This document shows, piece by piece, positions 25,098 to 35,600 of a stretch of 64,000 nucleotides of DNA. The translations under genes were made by a program, and so were the position numbers. Numbering within the stretch: position 1 is the stretch's first letter; every line of letters starts with the position of its first letter. The notes under the pieces are model-generated. The model was not told the origin of the DNA and did not search any database. It was given only the letters and a program-made list of their open reading frames with translations. This DNA is from JAFMKE01 sp964655225 (lineage in GTDB: Bacteria > Bacteroidota > Bacteroidia > Chitinophagales > UBA8649): the NCBI GenBank assembly GCA_964655225.1, contig CAZZMB010000003.1:1-64000 (forward strand). Direction: 5' to 3'.

Positions 25098-27710
25098 ATG
25101 AAAACAGCAAAGGAAATTAGGCAAGCTTTTTTAGATTTCTTCGAATCAAAGCAACATAAAATTGTATCTTCTGCACCTATAGTTGTCAAAGATGACCCTA
25201 CCTTAATGTTTACCAATGCTGGCATGAACCAATTTAAGGACTATTTTTTGGGGAATAAAGCAGTAATTAATTCACGGCTTACAGATACCCAGAAATGCTT
25301 GCGCGTATCAGGAAAACACAACGACCTTGAAGAGGTAGGTGTAGACAGCTACCATCACACTATGTTTGAGATGTTGGGTAATTGGAGCTTTGGTGACTAT
25401 TTCAAAAAGGATGCTTTATCCTGGGCATGGGAATTATTAACAGAGGTTTATCAAATAGATAAGAATAGATTGTACGTTTCAGTTTTTGAGGGAAGTGAAG
25501 AAGAAGGTATTCCCTTTGACCAAGAATCTTTTGATACTTGGGGAAAATTGGTGCCTGCAGATAGAATTATTCGAGGAAACAAAAAAGATAATTTCTGGGA
25601 AATGGGCGAAGTTGGCCCTTGTGGACCTAGTTCTGAGATTCATTATGACGGAAGAAGTGAGGAAGAAAGAGCAAAAACGGGTGGGGCTAGTCTGGTTAAC
25701 CAGGACCACGATCAGGTCATTGAAATTTGGAATAATGTATTTATTGAATTTGAACGGAAGGCAGACGGCAGCTTAGTAAAGCTTCCAAGCAGGCATGTAG
25801 ATACGGGAATGGGATTAGAGCGATTAGTTCGTATACTTCAAGACGAGACTAGTAATTATGATACGGATATATTTATGCCACTGATTAGAAAATTAGAGGA
25901 TATTTCCGATAAAACCTATGGTTCAGATGAACAGACCGACATTGCTTTTAGAGTAATTGCTGATCATATTCGCGCAATAAGTTTTACTATAGCCGACGGA
26001 CAACTTCCTGCAAGCAATGGCGCGGGTTATGTAATTCGAAGAATCCTCCGAAGAGCTGTAAGGTATGGCTATACGTCTTTAGGTCTTAATAAACCTTTTT
26101 TAGTTAAGTTATTGCCTGTATTAGAAGATCAATTTGATGGAATATTTCCTGAATTGAAAGCTCAACATAATTTTGTAGCAAAGGTGATAAATGAAGAAGA
26201 AGCAAGTTTTTTCAAGACACTTGCTACAGGACTTCGATTAATCGATGATCTAATTCTCAATACAGAGAAAAAAATGGTTGACGGATCAAGGGTTTTTGAA
26301 CTTTACGACACTTATGGTTTTCCATTGGATTTAACTCAGTTAATTGTTGGAGAAAAAGGCTTAAGTGTTGATCTTAAAAGTTTTGAAAATGCTATGCTCA
26401 AACAAAAGTCTCGATCACGAAATGCGGAACAATCCGAGCAAGGTGACTGGCAGGTTTTAATGGATAGTGATCTCAGCAAGTTTATTGGATATGACCAATT
26501 AGAAAGTACCGCTCATATTGTTAAATATCGTGAGGTTGAGCGAAAAGGGAAAAAAGTTTACCATATAGTATTAGACAAAACACCATTCTACGCTGAAAGT
26601 GGTGGTCAAGTTGGCGATACGGGCTATCTGCAAGATGGAACTGCCAAATATGAAGTGATAGACACAACTAAGGAGAATCAGTTGTTTATTCATACATTAG
26701 AACATCTACCAAATAATCTTGAAGTAAGCTTTAACGCAAAAGTCAGTGCTCAAAAACGAGAAGCAACTCAAATGAATCACAGTGCCACTCACCTATTGCA
26801 TGAAGCGCTGCGTGAAATTTTAGGGAAGCATGTAGAACAGCGGGGTTCTTTAGTTAATGAGCAATATTTACGTTTTGATTTCTCTCATTTTGAGAAAATG
26901 AGTAAAGAAGAGTTAGCGCAAATAGAAGATTTCGTCAATAAAAAAATTGATCAAAACATTACTTTAACCGCTCTGGATAATGTCGCCATTGAAGAAGCAA
27001 AGAGTATGGGTGCTATGGCCTTGTTCGGTGAAAAATATGGTGATCGAGTTCGTGTCATTAAGTTTGATTCATCTATAGAGTTATGTGGCGGGACTCATGT
27101 TAAAAACACTGGTCAAATCAGGCACTTTAAAATTATGAGTGAAAGCTCAATAGCTTCTGGAATTAGAAGAATAGAAGCTTGGACCGGAAGTAAAGTACTA
27201 AGCTATTTTAAAGAGCAGGTTGCTCTGTTAGAGGATATCAAAACTACTCTAAAGCAATCACCTAAACCGATAGAGACGATAGAGAAATTACAGCAGGAAA
27301 ATACTGAACTGAAGAAGCGATTGGGGAAATTTTCAATCATGCAACAAAGCATGGTTAAGGAAGAACTAAAAAATAAAATTCAAACGATCGGTGGAGTGAA
27401 TGTCATTATTGAGAAAGTTAGTTTAGATAGTAATGATGCAGTAAAGAATATTGCCTTTCAACTAAAAAATGAGCTTTCTAATCTTTTCTTGGTTCTCGCC
27501 GTTGTGGTCGACAGTAAACCAATTTTAACGGTCATGGTTAGTGATGGATTGACAAAGTCTACTTCGCTACATGCTGGTAATATTGTAAGAGAACTAGCCA
27601 AAGAAATTCAAGGAGGTGGAGGTGGTCAGGCCTTTTTTGCAACCGCTGGTGGTAAAAATGTTGAAGGTCTTGATAGTGCGCTTACCAAAGCCAGAGCAAT
27701 TAAATTTTGA
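25098..27710 (+). CDS. alaS: Alanine--tRNA ligase
   Basis: 870 residues, full length. In order: the class II catalytic core starting TAKEIRQAFLDFF with TNAGMNQFKDYFLG and a GMGLERL motif 3, the tRNA-binding region, the editing domain with zinc-site HSATHLLH and CGGTH (Cys663, His667), a coiled coil near 730-760, and the C-Ala domain ending in the glycine-rich GGGGGQAFFATAGG. All catalytic and editing motifs are present, so charging and mischarge correction should both work. Followed 24 bases later by a TPR membrane protein gene. Confidence 0.97.
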   Translation: MKTAKEIRQAFLDFFESKQHKIVSSAPIVVKDDPTLMFTNAGMNQFKDYFLGNKAVINSRLTDTQKCLRVSGKHNDLEEVGVDSYHHTMFEMLGNWSFGDYFKKDALSWAWELLTEVYQIDKNRLYVSVFEGSEEEGIPFDQESFDTWGKLVPADRIIRGNKKDNFWEMGEVGPCGPSSEIHYDGRSEEERAKTGGASLVNQDHDQVIEIWNNVFIEFERKADGSLVKLPSRHVDTGMGLERLVRILQDETSNYDTDIFMPLIRKLEDISDKTYGSDEQTDIAFRVIADHIRAISFTIADGQLPASNGAGYVIRRILRRAVRYGYTSLGLNKPFLVKLLPVLEDQFDGIFPELKAQHNFVAKVINEEEASFFKTLATGLRLIDDLILNTEKKMVDGSRVFELYDTYGFPLDLTQLIVGEKGLSVDLKSFENAMLKQKSRSRNAEQSEQGDWQVLMDSDLSKFIGYDQLESTAHIVKYREVERKGKKVYHIVLDKTPFYAESGGQVGDTGYLQDGTAKYEVIDTTKENQLFIHTLEHLPNNLEVSFNAKVSAQKREATQMNHSATHLLHEALREILGKHVEQRGSLVNEQYLRFDFSHFEKMSKEELAQIEDFVNKKIDQNITLTALDNVAIEEAKSMGAMALFGEKYGDRVRVIKFDSSIELCGGTHVKNTGQIRHFKIMSESSIASGIRRIEAWTGSKVLSYFKEQVALLEDIKTTLKQSPKPIETIEKLQQENTELKKRLGKFSIMQQSMVKEELKNKIQTIGGVNVIIEKVSLDSNDAVKNIAFQLKNELSNLFLVLAVVVDSKPILTVMVSDGLTKSTSLHAGNIVRELAKEIQGGGGGQAFFATAGGKNVEGLDSALTKARAIKF

Positions 27711-27734
27711 TTGAAGTAAATAAATAAGTTAATT

Positions 27735-28394
27735 ATGATGTGGTTTTATAAGAAAATATTGATTTATCGATTATATATCGGTATTGTATTATTGATTGGA
27801 TCAATTGCTTTGGCAATATTAGGAGATAACTGGGGCTGGTTTAGCTTATGCTTAACGATTGGTTTAATTGCTTTCGTATCTCATTTCCTTTTTGGCCCGC
27901 TTCGATTAATCCAAGAGGCAGTTCAAGCAGGAGATATGGAAGCCGCTGATAAGTATTTGAAGATGGTTCAGTTTCCTAAACTACTTATTAAGCCAGTGAG
28001 GCAGGGATACTATATGGTTAAGTCTAACATGGCCATGCAGAATAAAGACTTTAACACGGCTGAAGGTTTTTTAAAGGAAAGTATTAAGAGTAAAAGTAGT
28101 CTTGCGGGCGAGGAATTTGAAGGCGCTTCTTATTTACAACTAGGTATGTTAGCTATGCAAAAGGGTGATCGTAAAGAAGCCAAGCGCAATTTGAAGCAGG
28201 CCTTGGCAAAAGGTCTTCCTGATGATGACAGCATGGCTGCTGCCCTGCTGCAACTATCTTCAATAGAAATTCAGGGTAGACAACTCAAGCAGGGGAAAGA
28301 GTATTTCAAAAAAGCAAAAAAATTGAAGCCGCAGAGTAAAGAAATTAAAGAGCAACTTGCACAGATGGGAAAATATATTTCAAGAGTTAGATAA
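27735..28394 (+). CDS. Membrane-anchored TPR protein, function unknown
   Basis: 219 residues. Two hydrophobic segments (about 9-28 and 34-54) anchor the N-terminus. The rest, with LQLGMLAMQKGDRKEAKRNL-like helical pairs from ~75 to the end, is tetratricopeptide-like and probably cytoplasmic. It follows alaS closely and is likely co-transcribed. TPRs suggest protein-protein contacts; no partner can be named. Confidence 0.78.
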   Translation: MMWFYKKILIYRLYIGIVLLIGSIALAILGDNWGWFSLCLTIGLIAFVSHFLFGPLRLIQEAVQAGDMEAADKYLKMVQFPKLLIKPVRQGYYMVKSNMAMQNKDFNTAEGFLKESIKSKSSLAGEEFEGASYLQLGMLAMQKGDRKEAKRNLKQALAKGLPDDDSMAAALLQLSSIEIQGRQLKQGKEYFKKAKKLKPQSKEIKEQLAQMGKYISRVR

Positions 28395-28401
28395 ACGCAT
28401 A

Positions 28402-28423
28402 CATTAGCCAAAGTACGCTAATG
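28402..28423. terminator. Possible bidirectional hairpin between convergent genes
   Basis: CATTAGC and GCTAATG form a perfect 7-bp stem with an 8-base loop, eight bases after the TPR gene. No good T run follows on either strand, so terminator function is tentative. Confidence 0.3.
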
Positions 28424-28463
28424 CATATGATGTGAATTGAAAAATTTATCTTCTGGTTTGATT

Positions 28464-28883
28464 TTACTTCACTGAAATGATAGCCAAGGTCAAACGTGAT
28501 ATCGCTACAAGTTTACCATTTTCATCTTTAATTTCAATACTCCAAACTTGACTCTGTCGTCCGAGATGAATAGGCATCGCTCGGCCAGTCACTATTCCAC
28601 TTCTTACTGATCTTAAATGATTAGCGTTAATTTCCTGTCCTACAGTTGTTTGTTTTAAATCTTCTAAACAAAGATAACCTCCCATGCTACCCAATGTCTC
28701 GGCAAGCACAACTGAAGCCCCGCCATGCAAAACGCCGAATGGTTGTATTGTCCGCTCATCAACCGGCATGTTAGCTTCTATATAATCATCCCCAACGGCG
28801 CTAAACTTGATGCCCAAATGCCTGACCATATTGCCCTGGGTATTATTTAATCCATCTAATGTAAATTCCTTCTTCCAAATCAT
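28464..28883 (-). CDS. Hotdog-fold acyl-CoA thioesterase (PaaI/YdiI type)
   Basis: 139 residues, a single hotdog domain. VLHGGASVVLAETLGSMGG carries the oxyanion-hole HGG and the catalytic Glu62, as in YdiI/EntH-type thioesterases. YdiI-type enzymes hydrolyse 1,4-dihydroxy-2-naphthoyl-CoA in menaquinone synthesis. The presence of isochorismate synthase and menD 10 kb away makes that role possible, but the gene is not in that cluster. Thirty-one bases separate it from dcd upstream. Confidence 0.85.
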   Translation of the reverse strand: MIWKKEFTLDGLNNTQGNMVRHLGIKFSAVGDDYIEANMPVDERTIQPFGVLHGGASVVLAETLGSMGGYLCLEDLKQTTVGQEINANHLRSVRSGIVTGRAMPIHLGRQSQVWSIEIKDENGKLVAISRLTLAIISVK

Positions 28884-28914
28884 ATTTCTACATTTCCTTG
28901 TTCATGAAACTAGA

Positions 28915-29433
28915 TTATTTAAAATCCTTGTAAAGCATACTTGGTTGTATTTCCTTATTATGCTGATACTTTCCACTTTTATAAACATCATATTCGCCAT
29001 CAATAGCATGGTAGTATATTTGACAAATTTCAACATTTGGGTATATACGTATAGGTTGAACGCAAAATATTTCTAGTGTCCAAAATCCATCAAACCCAAC
29101 ATCTCCAAAACCAGCAGTTACATGGATAAACATACCCAAACGACCGATGGAGCTTCTTCCTTCCAACATAGGCACATATCCTTCTGTTCGGGTATGCTCA
29201 AGCGTTCTACCTAGGTAAAGTTTATTTGTCTCCAAAAGCAAACCCTCTTCAGGAATAATAATCTTGCTTGCTGTATTAGGCGTTTTCATATCCAATGTAT
29301 GCTTATCATAGACTAAAAGTTCATTAAACAAGCGCAAATTATAGCTGTTTGGATTCAATTGTTTCTCATCGAATGGAGCAATAAATATATTATTATCTAA
29401 TTCCTCTTTTATTTTTTTACCACTTAATATCAT
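28915..29433 (-). CDS. dcd: dCTP deaminase
   Basis: 172 residues from the ATG at 29433. A longer frame to 29454 is excluded because the -7 element TATATTTG (29442-29449) lies inside it, leaving the mRNA nearly leaderless. The trimeric dUTPase-like fold shows MLEGRSSIGRLG, then HVTAGFGDVGFDGFWTLEIF with the catalytic Glu, and a QIYYH C-terminal part. It turns dCTP into dUTP for thymidylate synthesis; a bifunctional dUMP-forming version cannot be ruled out. Confidence 0.95.
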   Translation of the reverse strand: MILSGKKIKEELDNNIFIAPFDEKQLNPNSYNLRLFNELLVYDKHTLDMKTPNTASKIIIPEEGLLLETNKLYLGRTLEHTRTEGYVPMLEGRSSIGRLGMFIHVTAGFGDVGFDGFWTLEIFCVQPIRIYPNVEICQIYYHAIDGEYDVYKSGKYQHNKEIQPSMLYKDFK

Positions 29434-29441
29434 AATGGATA

Positions 29442-29449
29442 CAAATATA
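29442..29449 (-). promoter_or_regulatory. Bacteroidota -7 promoter element (TATATTTG) for dcd
   Basis: Exact match ending eight bases before the dcd ATG at 29433, implying a near-leaderless transcript and fixing the start codon. Confidence 0.6.
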
Positions 29450-29548
29450 AGCAAGCCTTAAAGCTTTTAGCTCCAAAGTTTAATAAATTATACAGAAATC
29501 AAGTTAACTTTAGTATTGAATAGAAATCAAAGGTTTGAGGAAAACGCT

Positions 29549-29779
29549 ATGAATAATTTAATTGTGTTGCATAACAGTCGATGCATGAAAAGCAGAAATG
29601 CTTTAAAGGTACTTGAAGAACAAAATATACCCTATTCTATAGTTCTCTATTTAGAAGGGACGATGGATATAAAGGATCTAAAGGACTTACTCTCAAAACT
29701 TCGACTGAATCCTAGTGATATTGTCCGTAAAACAGACGCCCTTTATAAAGAGTATTATATGGGTAAAGAATTCAGTAAT
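29549..29779 (+). CDS. ArsC/Spx family (thioredoxin-fold reductase-like) protein, 3' part lost in gap
   Basis: 77 residues are visible of a family usually ~115 long. The ATG at 29549 has GAGG eight bases upstream and is preferred over the TTG at 29516. The N-terminus reads LIVLHNSRCMKSRNALK; the CxxS-like motif is RCMKS with a single Cys, as in ArsC-type arsenate reductases and YffB/Spx relatives. The central part (DIVRKTDALYKE) also fits ArsC. The C-terminus falls in the 100-N gap. Arsenate reduction is only one possible role; YfgD-like proteins of unknown function look alike. Confidence 0.8.
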
Positions 29780-29879
29780 NNNNNNNNNNNNNNNNNNNNN
29801 NNNNNNNNNNNNNNNNNNNNNNNNNNNNNNNNNNNNNNNNNNNNNNNNNNNNNNNNNNNNNNNNNNNNNNNNNNNNNNN
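29780..29879. other. Assembly gap (100 N) joining two different genes
   Basis: Exactly 100 N. The ArsC-like gene still needs ~38 codons and the TPR gene downstream needs its N-terminus, so the true gap is probably longer than 100 bases. No overlap of the two edges was found. Confidence 0.97.
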
Positions 29880-30313
29880 GAATAATGAAAAATGAGAACT
29901 ATCCAAGTAAGGCAAATATGGAAAAGATAGTTATTCTTTTTGATCGTTATATTGAAGAATACCCAGATGCAGATGAAAGCTTTTCTTACATGGAGTTAAA
30001 AGCCAAATATCAGGCTGCAAACAATAACTATGAGCAAGCTTTAAATACCTACGAGGACTTAGTAAAAAAGTACCCCGACGATAGCCGAAGTGCTGATGCT
30101 GTTTTTATGCAAGCTTTTATCATTGAAAACTATCTTTTAGACAAAGTAAAGGCTAAAACTAAGTACAGTGATTTTTTAAGGCATTACCCCAATCATGAAC
30201 TTGCTGATGACGCTCAATTCTCGATTGAAAATTTATCCTTAACTGATGAAGAAATTATGTTAAAGCTACAGTCATTTCAGCTTGATTCATCAAATGTTAA
30301 ACTGCAAAACTAG
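29880..30313 (+). CDS. TPR-repeat protein, 5' part lost in gap
   Basis: About 140 C-terminal residues remain. Tetratricopeptide-like helix pairs (YEQALNTYEDLVKKYPDD, KAKTKYSDFLRHYPNH) resemble YbgF/BamD-type outer-membrane-associated repeats, where 'P-D/N' turns follow each pair. The first in-frame ATG after the gap (29885) is probably not the start, since such proteins normally have a signal peptide or lipobox. The stop overlaps the convergent fbp end by four bases. The frame also reads through the N run into the ArsC-like gene, but that is a chimera. Confidence 0.75.
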
Positions 30314-31317
30314 GAATCTACTTTATGGTATTTTTCTACAAATTGATCTACCCTGCGCAGTAATCGGCTGCTACCAATATAGATAGGGCTTCTTTGGTGT
30401 AAATCATGAGGGATGATATCCATAATTTCTTGGTGCCCATCGCTCGCTCTACCACCTGCTTGCTGCATCAAAAAAGCCATTGGGATGCATTCGTAAAGCA
30501 AACGTAATTTACCATTAGGAGCATTACTTGTGGAAGGATACATAAAAATGCCACCTTTGAGCAAAGTCCTGTGCATATCACCAACCATGGAGCCAATATA
30601 ACGTAAGCCTTTTCTTTTCTCATTAACCAACCAATCAATATATCGACGGGTATGCTCTGGGAAAAATGCATAATTCGATTGATTAACTGCATAATACTTT
30701 CCTGTATCAGGAGTTTTGATATTTGGATGTGACAAACAGTACTCGCCTATACTTGGGTCTAAAGTAAACCCATTTACACCATTTCCTGTGCTATAGACCA
30801 TCATCGTCGAACTTCCATAAATCACATAGCCAGCAGCGACTAACTTATTTCCTTCTTGAAGAAAGTCATCTATATTGCATATGCCTTTCGAAGACTTTCG
30901 TTTGTAAATTGAAAATATGGTTCCAATACTTGCATTTATATCAATATTCGAAGAGCCATCTAAAGGATCCATCAGAACCACATAATGTGCCTTGTGTCCA
31001 TCTTCCGTGTCAACTACAATAATATCCTCATTTTCTTCACTTCCAATACCAGTGCATTGACCACCATTTTTCAAATAGTTAATCAGCATATTATTGGCGT
31101 AAACGTCTAACTTTTGCTGCTCTTCATCCTGTATATTAGTGCCACCCGCTGCACCGAGTATATCTACTAGACCAGCCTTGTTCACTTGTCTATTTATAAC
31201 CTTAGAAGCAACTCCAATATCTCGGAGTAACTTAGATAAATTTCCGGTGGCATCTGAATAATCTTTCTCTTTTAAAATGATGAATTCATCTAAAGTAAAA
31301 CCATTATAGTGATTCAT
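30310..31317 (-). CDS. fbp: Class I fructose-1,6-bisphosphatase
   Basis: 335 residues from ATG 31317, hydrolysing fructose 1,6-bisphosphate in gluconeogenesis. The metal and active-site signature VLMDPLDGSSNIDINASIGT is intact, and a KLRLLYECIPMAFLMQQAGG stretch near the C-terminus is the usual substrate-binding region. The frame could begin at a TTG at 31341, but that codon is part of the -7 element TATCTTTG, so it cannot be in the mRNA. Divergent from the aspartate kinase gene; the two promoters lie within 60 bases. Confidence 0.96.
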   Translation of the reverse strand: MNHYNGFTLDEFIILKEKDYSDATGNLSKLLRDIGVASKVINRQVNKAGLVDILGAAGGTNIQDEEQQKLDVYANNMLINYLKNGGQCTGIGSEENEDIIVVDTEDGHKAHYVVLMDPLDGSSNIDINASIGTIFSIYKRKSSKGICNIDDFLQEGNKLVAAGYVIYGSSTMMVYSTGNGVNGFTLDPSIGEYCLSHPNIKTPDTGKYYAVNQSNYAFFPEHTRRYIDWLVNEKRKGLRYIGSMVGDMHRTLLKGGIFMYPSTSNAPNGKLRLLYECIPMAFLMQQAGGRASDGHQEIMDIIPHDLHQRSPIYIGSSRLLRRVDQFVEKYHKVDS

Positions 31318-31338
31318 AAGCTTGGGGTTTATTAACAG

Positions 31339-31346
31339 CAAAGATA
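31339..31346 (-). promoter_or_regulatory. Bacteroidota -7 promoter element (TATCTTTG) for fbp
   Basis: Exact match on the minus strand, 21 bases before the ATG at 31317. It overlaps the alternative TTG start at 31341 and so excludes it. Confidence 0.6.
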
Positions 31347-31382
31347 TGTTTAATAATACATTTTCAAACTGAAAATTCTCAT

Positions 31383-31390
31383 TACCTTTG
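31383..31390 (+). promoter_or_regulatory. Bacteroidota -7 promoter element (TACCTTTG) for the aspartate kinase gene
   Basis: Exact match ending 14 bases before the ATG at 31405, giving a very short leader. Confidence 0.6.
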
Positions 31391-31404
31391 AGTAAACGTT
31401 AAGG

Positions 31405-32664
31405 ATGCAGGTATTTAAGTTTGGTGGTGCTTCAGTGAAGGATGCAGAAAGTATCAAAAATGTAGCAACTATACTCAAGCAAAATGAAGATTTAGATAAG
31501 GTAGTTGTGTTTTCTGCAATGGGCAAGACAACGAATGCCTTAGAGGATGTGGTGAATTTGTTCGTAAAAAACGATGAAAAGTACCTACAATATCTGCATG
31601 AAATTAGAGCATATCATCAAATGGTCTCTGATGACCTTTTTGGGGTCAAGAGTCCTATTCAATATAAAATATTTGCTCTTTTTGATCAAGTCGAAATTTT
31701 TTGCTCAGCACATCATTCAGATAGTTATACTTTTATATATGATCAGATTGTGAGTTTAGGTGAATTGGCTTCAACATCCTTAGTCTCTTCCTATTTAAAT
31801 CATGTAGGAATTTCAAATAAATGGGTAGATGCACGAGATATTATTAGAACGGATCGTTCTTTTACAGATGCCCAAATAGATTGGGAAACCACGAAAACAT
31901 TGATTGAGGATAAAATTAACGAGCTTAAAGAGAAAACTATTATTACTCAGGGTTTCATTGCAAGTACTTCTGAAAGATTTACTACTACCTTAGGGAGAGA
32001 GGGTTCCGATTATTCTGCTGCGGTGATTGCTCATTGTTTGAATGCCGAAAAAATAGTGATCTGGAAGGATGTGGAAGGCATAATGAACGCTGACCCCAAA
32101 ATGTTTAGGGATGCTATATTGATTTCAAAAATTGCATTTAAGGAAGCTATTGAAATGACCTATTATGGCGCAAAAGTAATTCACTCCAAAACCATAAGGC
32201 CACTTCAAAATAAAAATATCCCATTAGAAGTTCGTTCTTTTCTTAAAAGTGATAAAGGCGGGACTTTGATTCATCGTTTTGATGAAGAAATTCAGTACCC
32301 ACCAATTATAGTTCATAAAAGGAAGCAGGTATTGCTGCAATTCTCAGCTAAAGATTTTTCCTTCATAGCCGAAAATCATATGCAAGAAATTTTTGGAGCC
32401 TTTGCAAAAGCACGATTACGCATGAATATTATGCAGAATGGAGCTATCAATTTCTTGGCAGGTATAGACCATAATACATCAAAAATTTTAGAGGTACTCC
32501 ATTCACTCCAACCTTCATTCAGTATCAGTAAAACGGAGAATTTAGATCTTATAACTATTCGACATTACAATGATCAGGTGCTCAACCGAGAGCTTGAACA
32601 AAAAAATATTTTTTTGACTCAGAAGACCAATGATACCATACAAGTTCTATGTCAATCCACTTAA
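31405..32664 (+). CDS. Aspartate kinase (monofunctional)
   Basis: 419 residues, phosphorylating aspartate at the head of the lysine, threonine and methionine pathways. It starts MQVFKFGGASVKDAESI, the ATP/aspartate-binding motif. SLGELAST, GFIASTSERFTTTLGREGSDYSA and VWKDVEGIMNADPKM follow, all in family order, and the kinase domain ends near residue 285. The C-terminal ~135 residues fit an ACT-type regulatory region, although the sequence is weakly conserved. No homoserine dehydrogenase domain is fused. dapB of the same pathway is at 20.9 kb. Its end overlaps the convergent surface protein gene by four bases. Confidence 0.93.
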   Translation: MQVFKFGGASVKDAESIKNVATILKQNEDLDKVVVFSAMGKTTNALEDVVNLFVKNDEKYLQYLHEIRAYHQMVSDDLFGVKSPIQYKIFALFDQVEIFCSAHHSDSYTFIYDQIVSLGELASTSLVSSYLNHVGISNKWVDARDIIRTDRSFTDAQIDWETTKTLIEDKINELKEKTIITQGFIASTSERFTTTLGREGSDYSAAVIAHCLNAEKIVIWKDVEGIMNADPKMFRDAILISKIAFKEAIEMTYYGAKVIHSKTIRPLQNKNIPLEVRSFLKSDKGGTLIHRFDEEIQYPPIIVHKRKQVLLQFSAKDFSFIAENHMQEIFGAFAKARLRMNIMQNGAINFLAGIDHNTSKILEVLHSLQPSFSISKTENLDLITIRHYNDQVLNRELEQKNIFLTQKTNDTIQVLCQST

Positions 32665-35600
32665 AGGATTAAGGTTACATTCCCTTGTATATATTCTATA
32701 TCATTGCTGTTTTCAGAAGTATAGGATAAGCTGTATGAATAAACACCCATTTCCGCTTTCTGCCCTCTCACTGAACCATTCCATCCAGCATTAGAATCAT
32801 CACTCATATATATAACTTGCCCCCATCTGTCATAAATAGTACATTGATAATTTGAGAATCCTATTTCGCAAGAATTAATCAATCTAAAATAATCATTAAT
32901 CCCATCTTGATTTGGACTAAATCCTGTTGGAAAGACTATAGCACATTCTTTTGCGCAATTTTCAATATCAATATAAAGCGAGTCAGATACCTGACACCCT
33001 GTATTTAATTCTTCAAAGCTAACTGCATACATTCCAGAATAATTAGGATTCAGAAACTGCCCTTCTGTACCATCGCTCCAAATGAAGTTATATCCTTCAA
33101 TTTCAGCAAATATTGTGTTGTTATCTTGCATACAAAGAGTGGTATCTTTTAGTACATTAACTGGTGTTGATTCATTGATAGTAAGTTTAACGGTATCATA
33201 TATTTTTTCTCCACAATAGCCATTCATAAGAAGCTGAAATGTATATTCGCCGCTTTCAATTCCTTGAATAGAAAGTAAGCTTGAATCCACCCCTAAAAAT
33301 GCAGAGTTATTCTCTAAACTGGAAAGTAAGTTATTACTTATAATACTCCATTGGTAGTTTTCAACGTATGAAGAGTTCGAACTTAAGGTATGATTGTAAA
33401 CATCACAAATAGTAATATCTTCTATTTCTGAATAATCAATGCTGTTTGGTAATATAACAGTTACTGATTCTGTATTTAAACAACCATTATTATCAACTCC
33501 AACTACAGTATATACGTTTCCGCTATTAGATGGCGTATAACTTTGACCATTTATAACTCCATTATCCCAGGTATAAGATAGGCCACCTGTCCCCCATAAT
33601 GTGATACTTTCTCCAGAACAAACCGTTGTATCTGAGGCAATAATTCCTATATTAGGTTGAGGAAAAACAGTAACAAAAACGCTATCTTGACTTGAACATC
33701 CATTTGAATCAACTCCAAACAATGTGTAGCTTGTAATGCCTAATGGAGGAAAAAAGCTTACACCGTCTTCAACTGAATTTGACCATGTATACATACTTCC
33801 ACCTGAACCATTTAATGTAATAGATTCAGTTTCACATATATCGTTTCCAGAGCTTGATACTGAAATATCTGGAAGTGAGTTATTTACAATTTCAATACTG
33901 TCAGAATCTGAACAACCATTGCTGTCGTAACCTGTTACGACATATGATAAATTTCCTGCAGCTGGAACAAATTCTACCCCATTTGTAGCCTCATTATTCC
34001 ATATGTAGTTTAATGCTCCCGATCCTAAGAGAATTATACTATCTCCTTCACATATTATGTTTGATGTAGCTTGTGCAGTAACCTCTGGTAATCCATTAAC
34101 GATAATCTCTATTGAATCGCCTCCTTGACAAATATTAGAGCTATTAATAGACACAACGCTATAAATATTAGTTCCTATTGGTGGCGCAAACGTTATCCCA
34201 TTTGAAATTCCATTCGACCATGAAAAGTCACTTGCACCAGAGGCAGTAAGCGTAATATTATCACCAGCACAGATTGAAGTGTCGCTAGCTATAATTCTTA
34301 TGCTTGGAGCTACCAATGCATTTATAGTTGTCTGTGCACTATCTGCACAACCATTTAAATCAGTTCCAATTACGGTATAATTTGAAAGTCCTTGGTTTGG
34401 AACAAAATCTTGTCCATTATTCAAACCATGGCTCCAAGAATAACTATCCGCTCCATTGGCTGTTAAATTTACACTCTCACCATTACAAATTGAATCACTA
34501 CTTGATGTAATACTTATATTGGGCAAAGTATTAACGATAACATCAATACTCTCGGAAATTATACAACCATTAGCATTTGATGCTGTCATTATATATGTTG
34601 TCGTTCCTAATGGCGGAATAAAAGCGATATTATCTAATACCCCATTATTCCATGTAACATTTTGAACACCTATAGAACTAAGTGTAATCGTTTCTCCAAA
34701 ACAAATAGGCGATATAGGATTAATACTTGATATTGCGTTCGGATTAAAAATAACAACCACCGTATCAAAACTTAGACATCCATTTGAATTATATCCTGTT
34801 AAAATATACTCCGTTGTACCAAATGGTGGAGTAAAAGCCACATTATCCAATACACCATTATTCCATGAATAGTTTGATGCTCCAGAACCAGTAAGAGTGA
34901 CTAATCCATTTGAACATAAATCATCCGTGTTTACATTTCCCACAACAGGAGTAAAATAGTTTACGCTGATAAGTGTTGATTGCGTGACTGGACAGAAACC
35001 ATTAAAGAAGGTTGTAGCTGTAAAATTTTCTGGGGTTGATGGCGTAACCATGACTAAAGTATCGTTAACTATAACAAGATTAGGGCTTGGTGTCCAATAA
35101 ATACTATCTAACGTTGAAGCTCCCTCTAGAGTTATTGCTTCCGCAGTTCCATTACATACAAAACTAGGTGCGTTTAAGCTGAATGTTCCTTGATTGTTTA
35201 ATACATTTATTGAATATGTATAAGTTGAACTACCAACAAGAGGACAAGCGTCATCAGCGATATTTACTGAAAAAAAGCTAAGGCCTATATCGCTTGTTTG
35301 CGGAGTCCAGCAGAATGTAGCGGAAGGTGCAGTAGTATTATTATTAAAAATTTGAAAGGTTGAATTTGCAATTTCTTGATTCCAATCTACACTTAGTATT
35401 TGAGATTCAGCATCACTGAATGAGAGATCAAAACAAATTTGGTTATCAGCACAAACACTTGTTACAAAATCTAATGAATCCGAACCAAGAATATTGTTAA
35501 TACCTGATGCTGTGGGTGAAACATTCGCACAAGCAGTAACATTAAATTGAATATCTCTTAATGTTGAACCAATTTTAACACCATTTCTGAACTCTTCAAC

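Noticed and set aside
31318..31341. Longer fbp start at TTG 31341
   Set aside because: That codon overlaps the -7 element, so it lies upstream of the transcription start.
33445..34935. Regularly spaced repeats that might look like a CRISPR or satellite array
   Set aside because: They are codon-level repeats of ~213 bases within one intact gene, with strongly diverged DNA; no short identical repeats with unique spacers.
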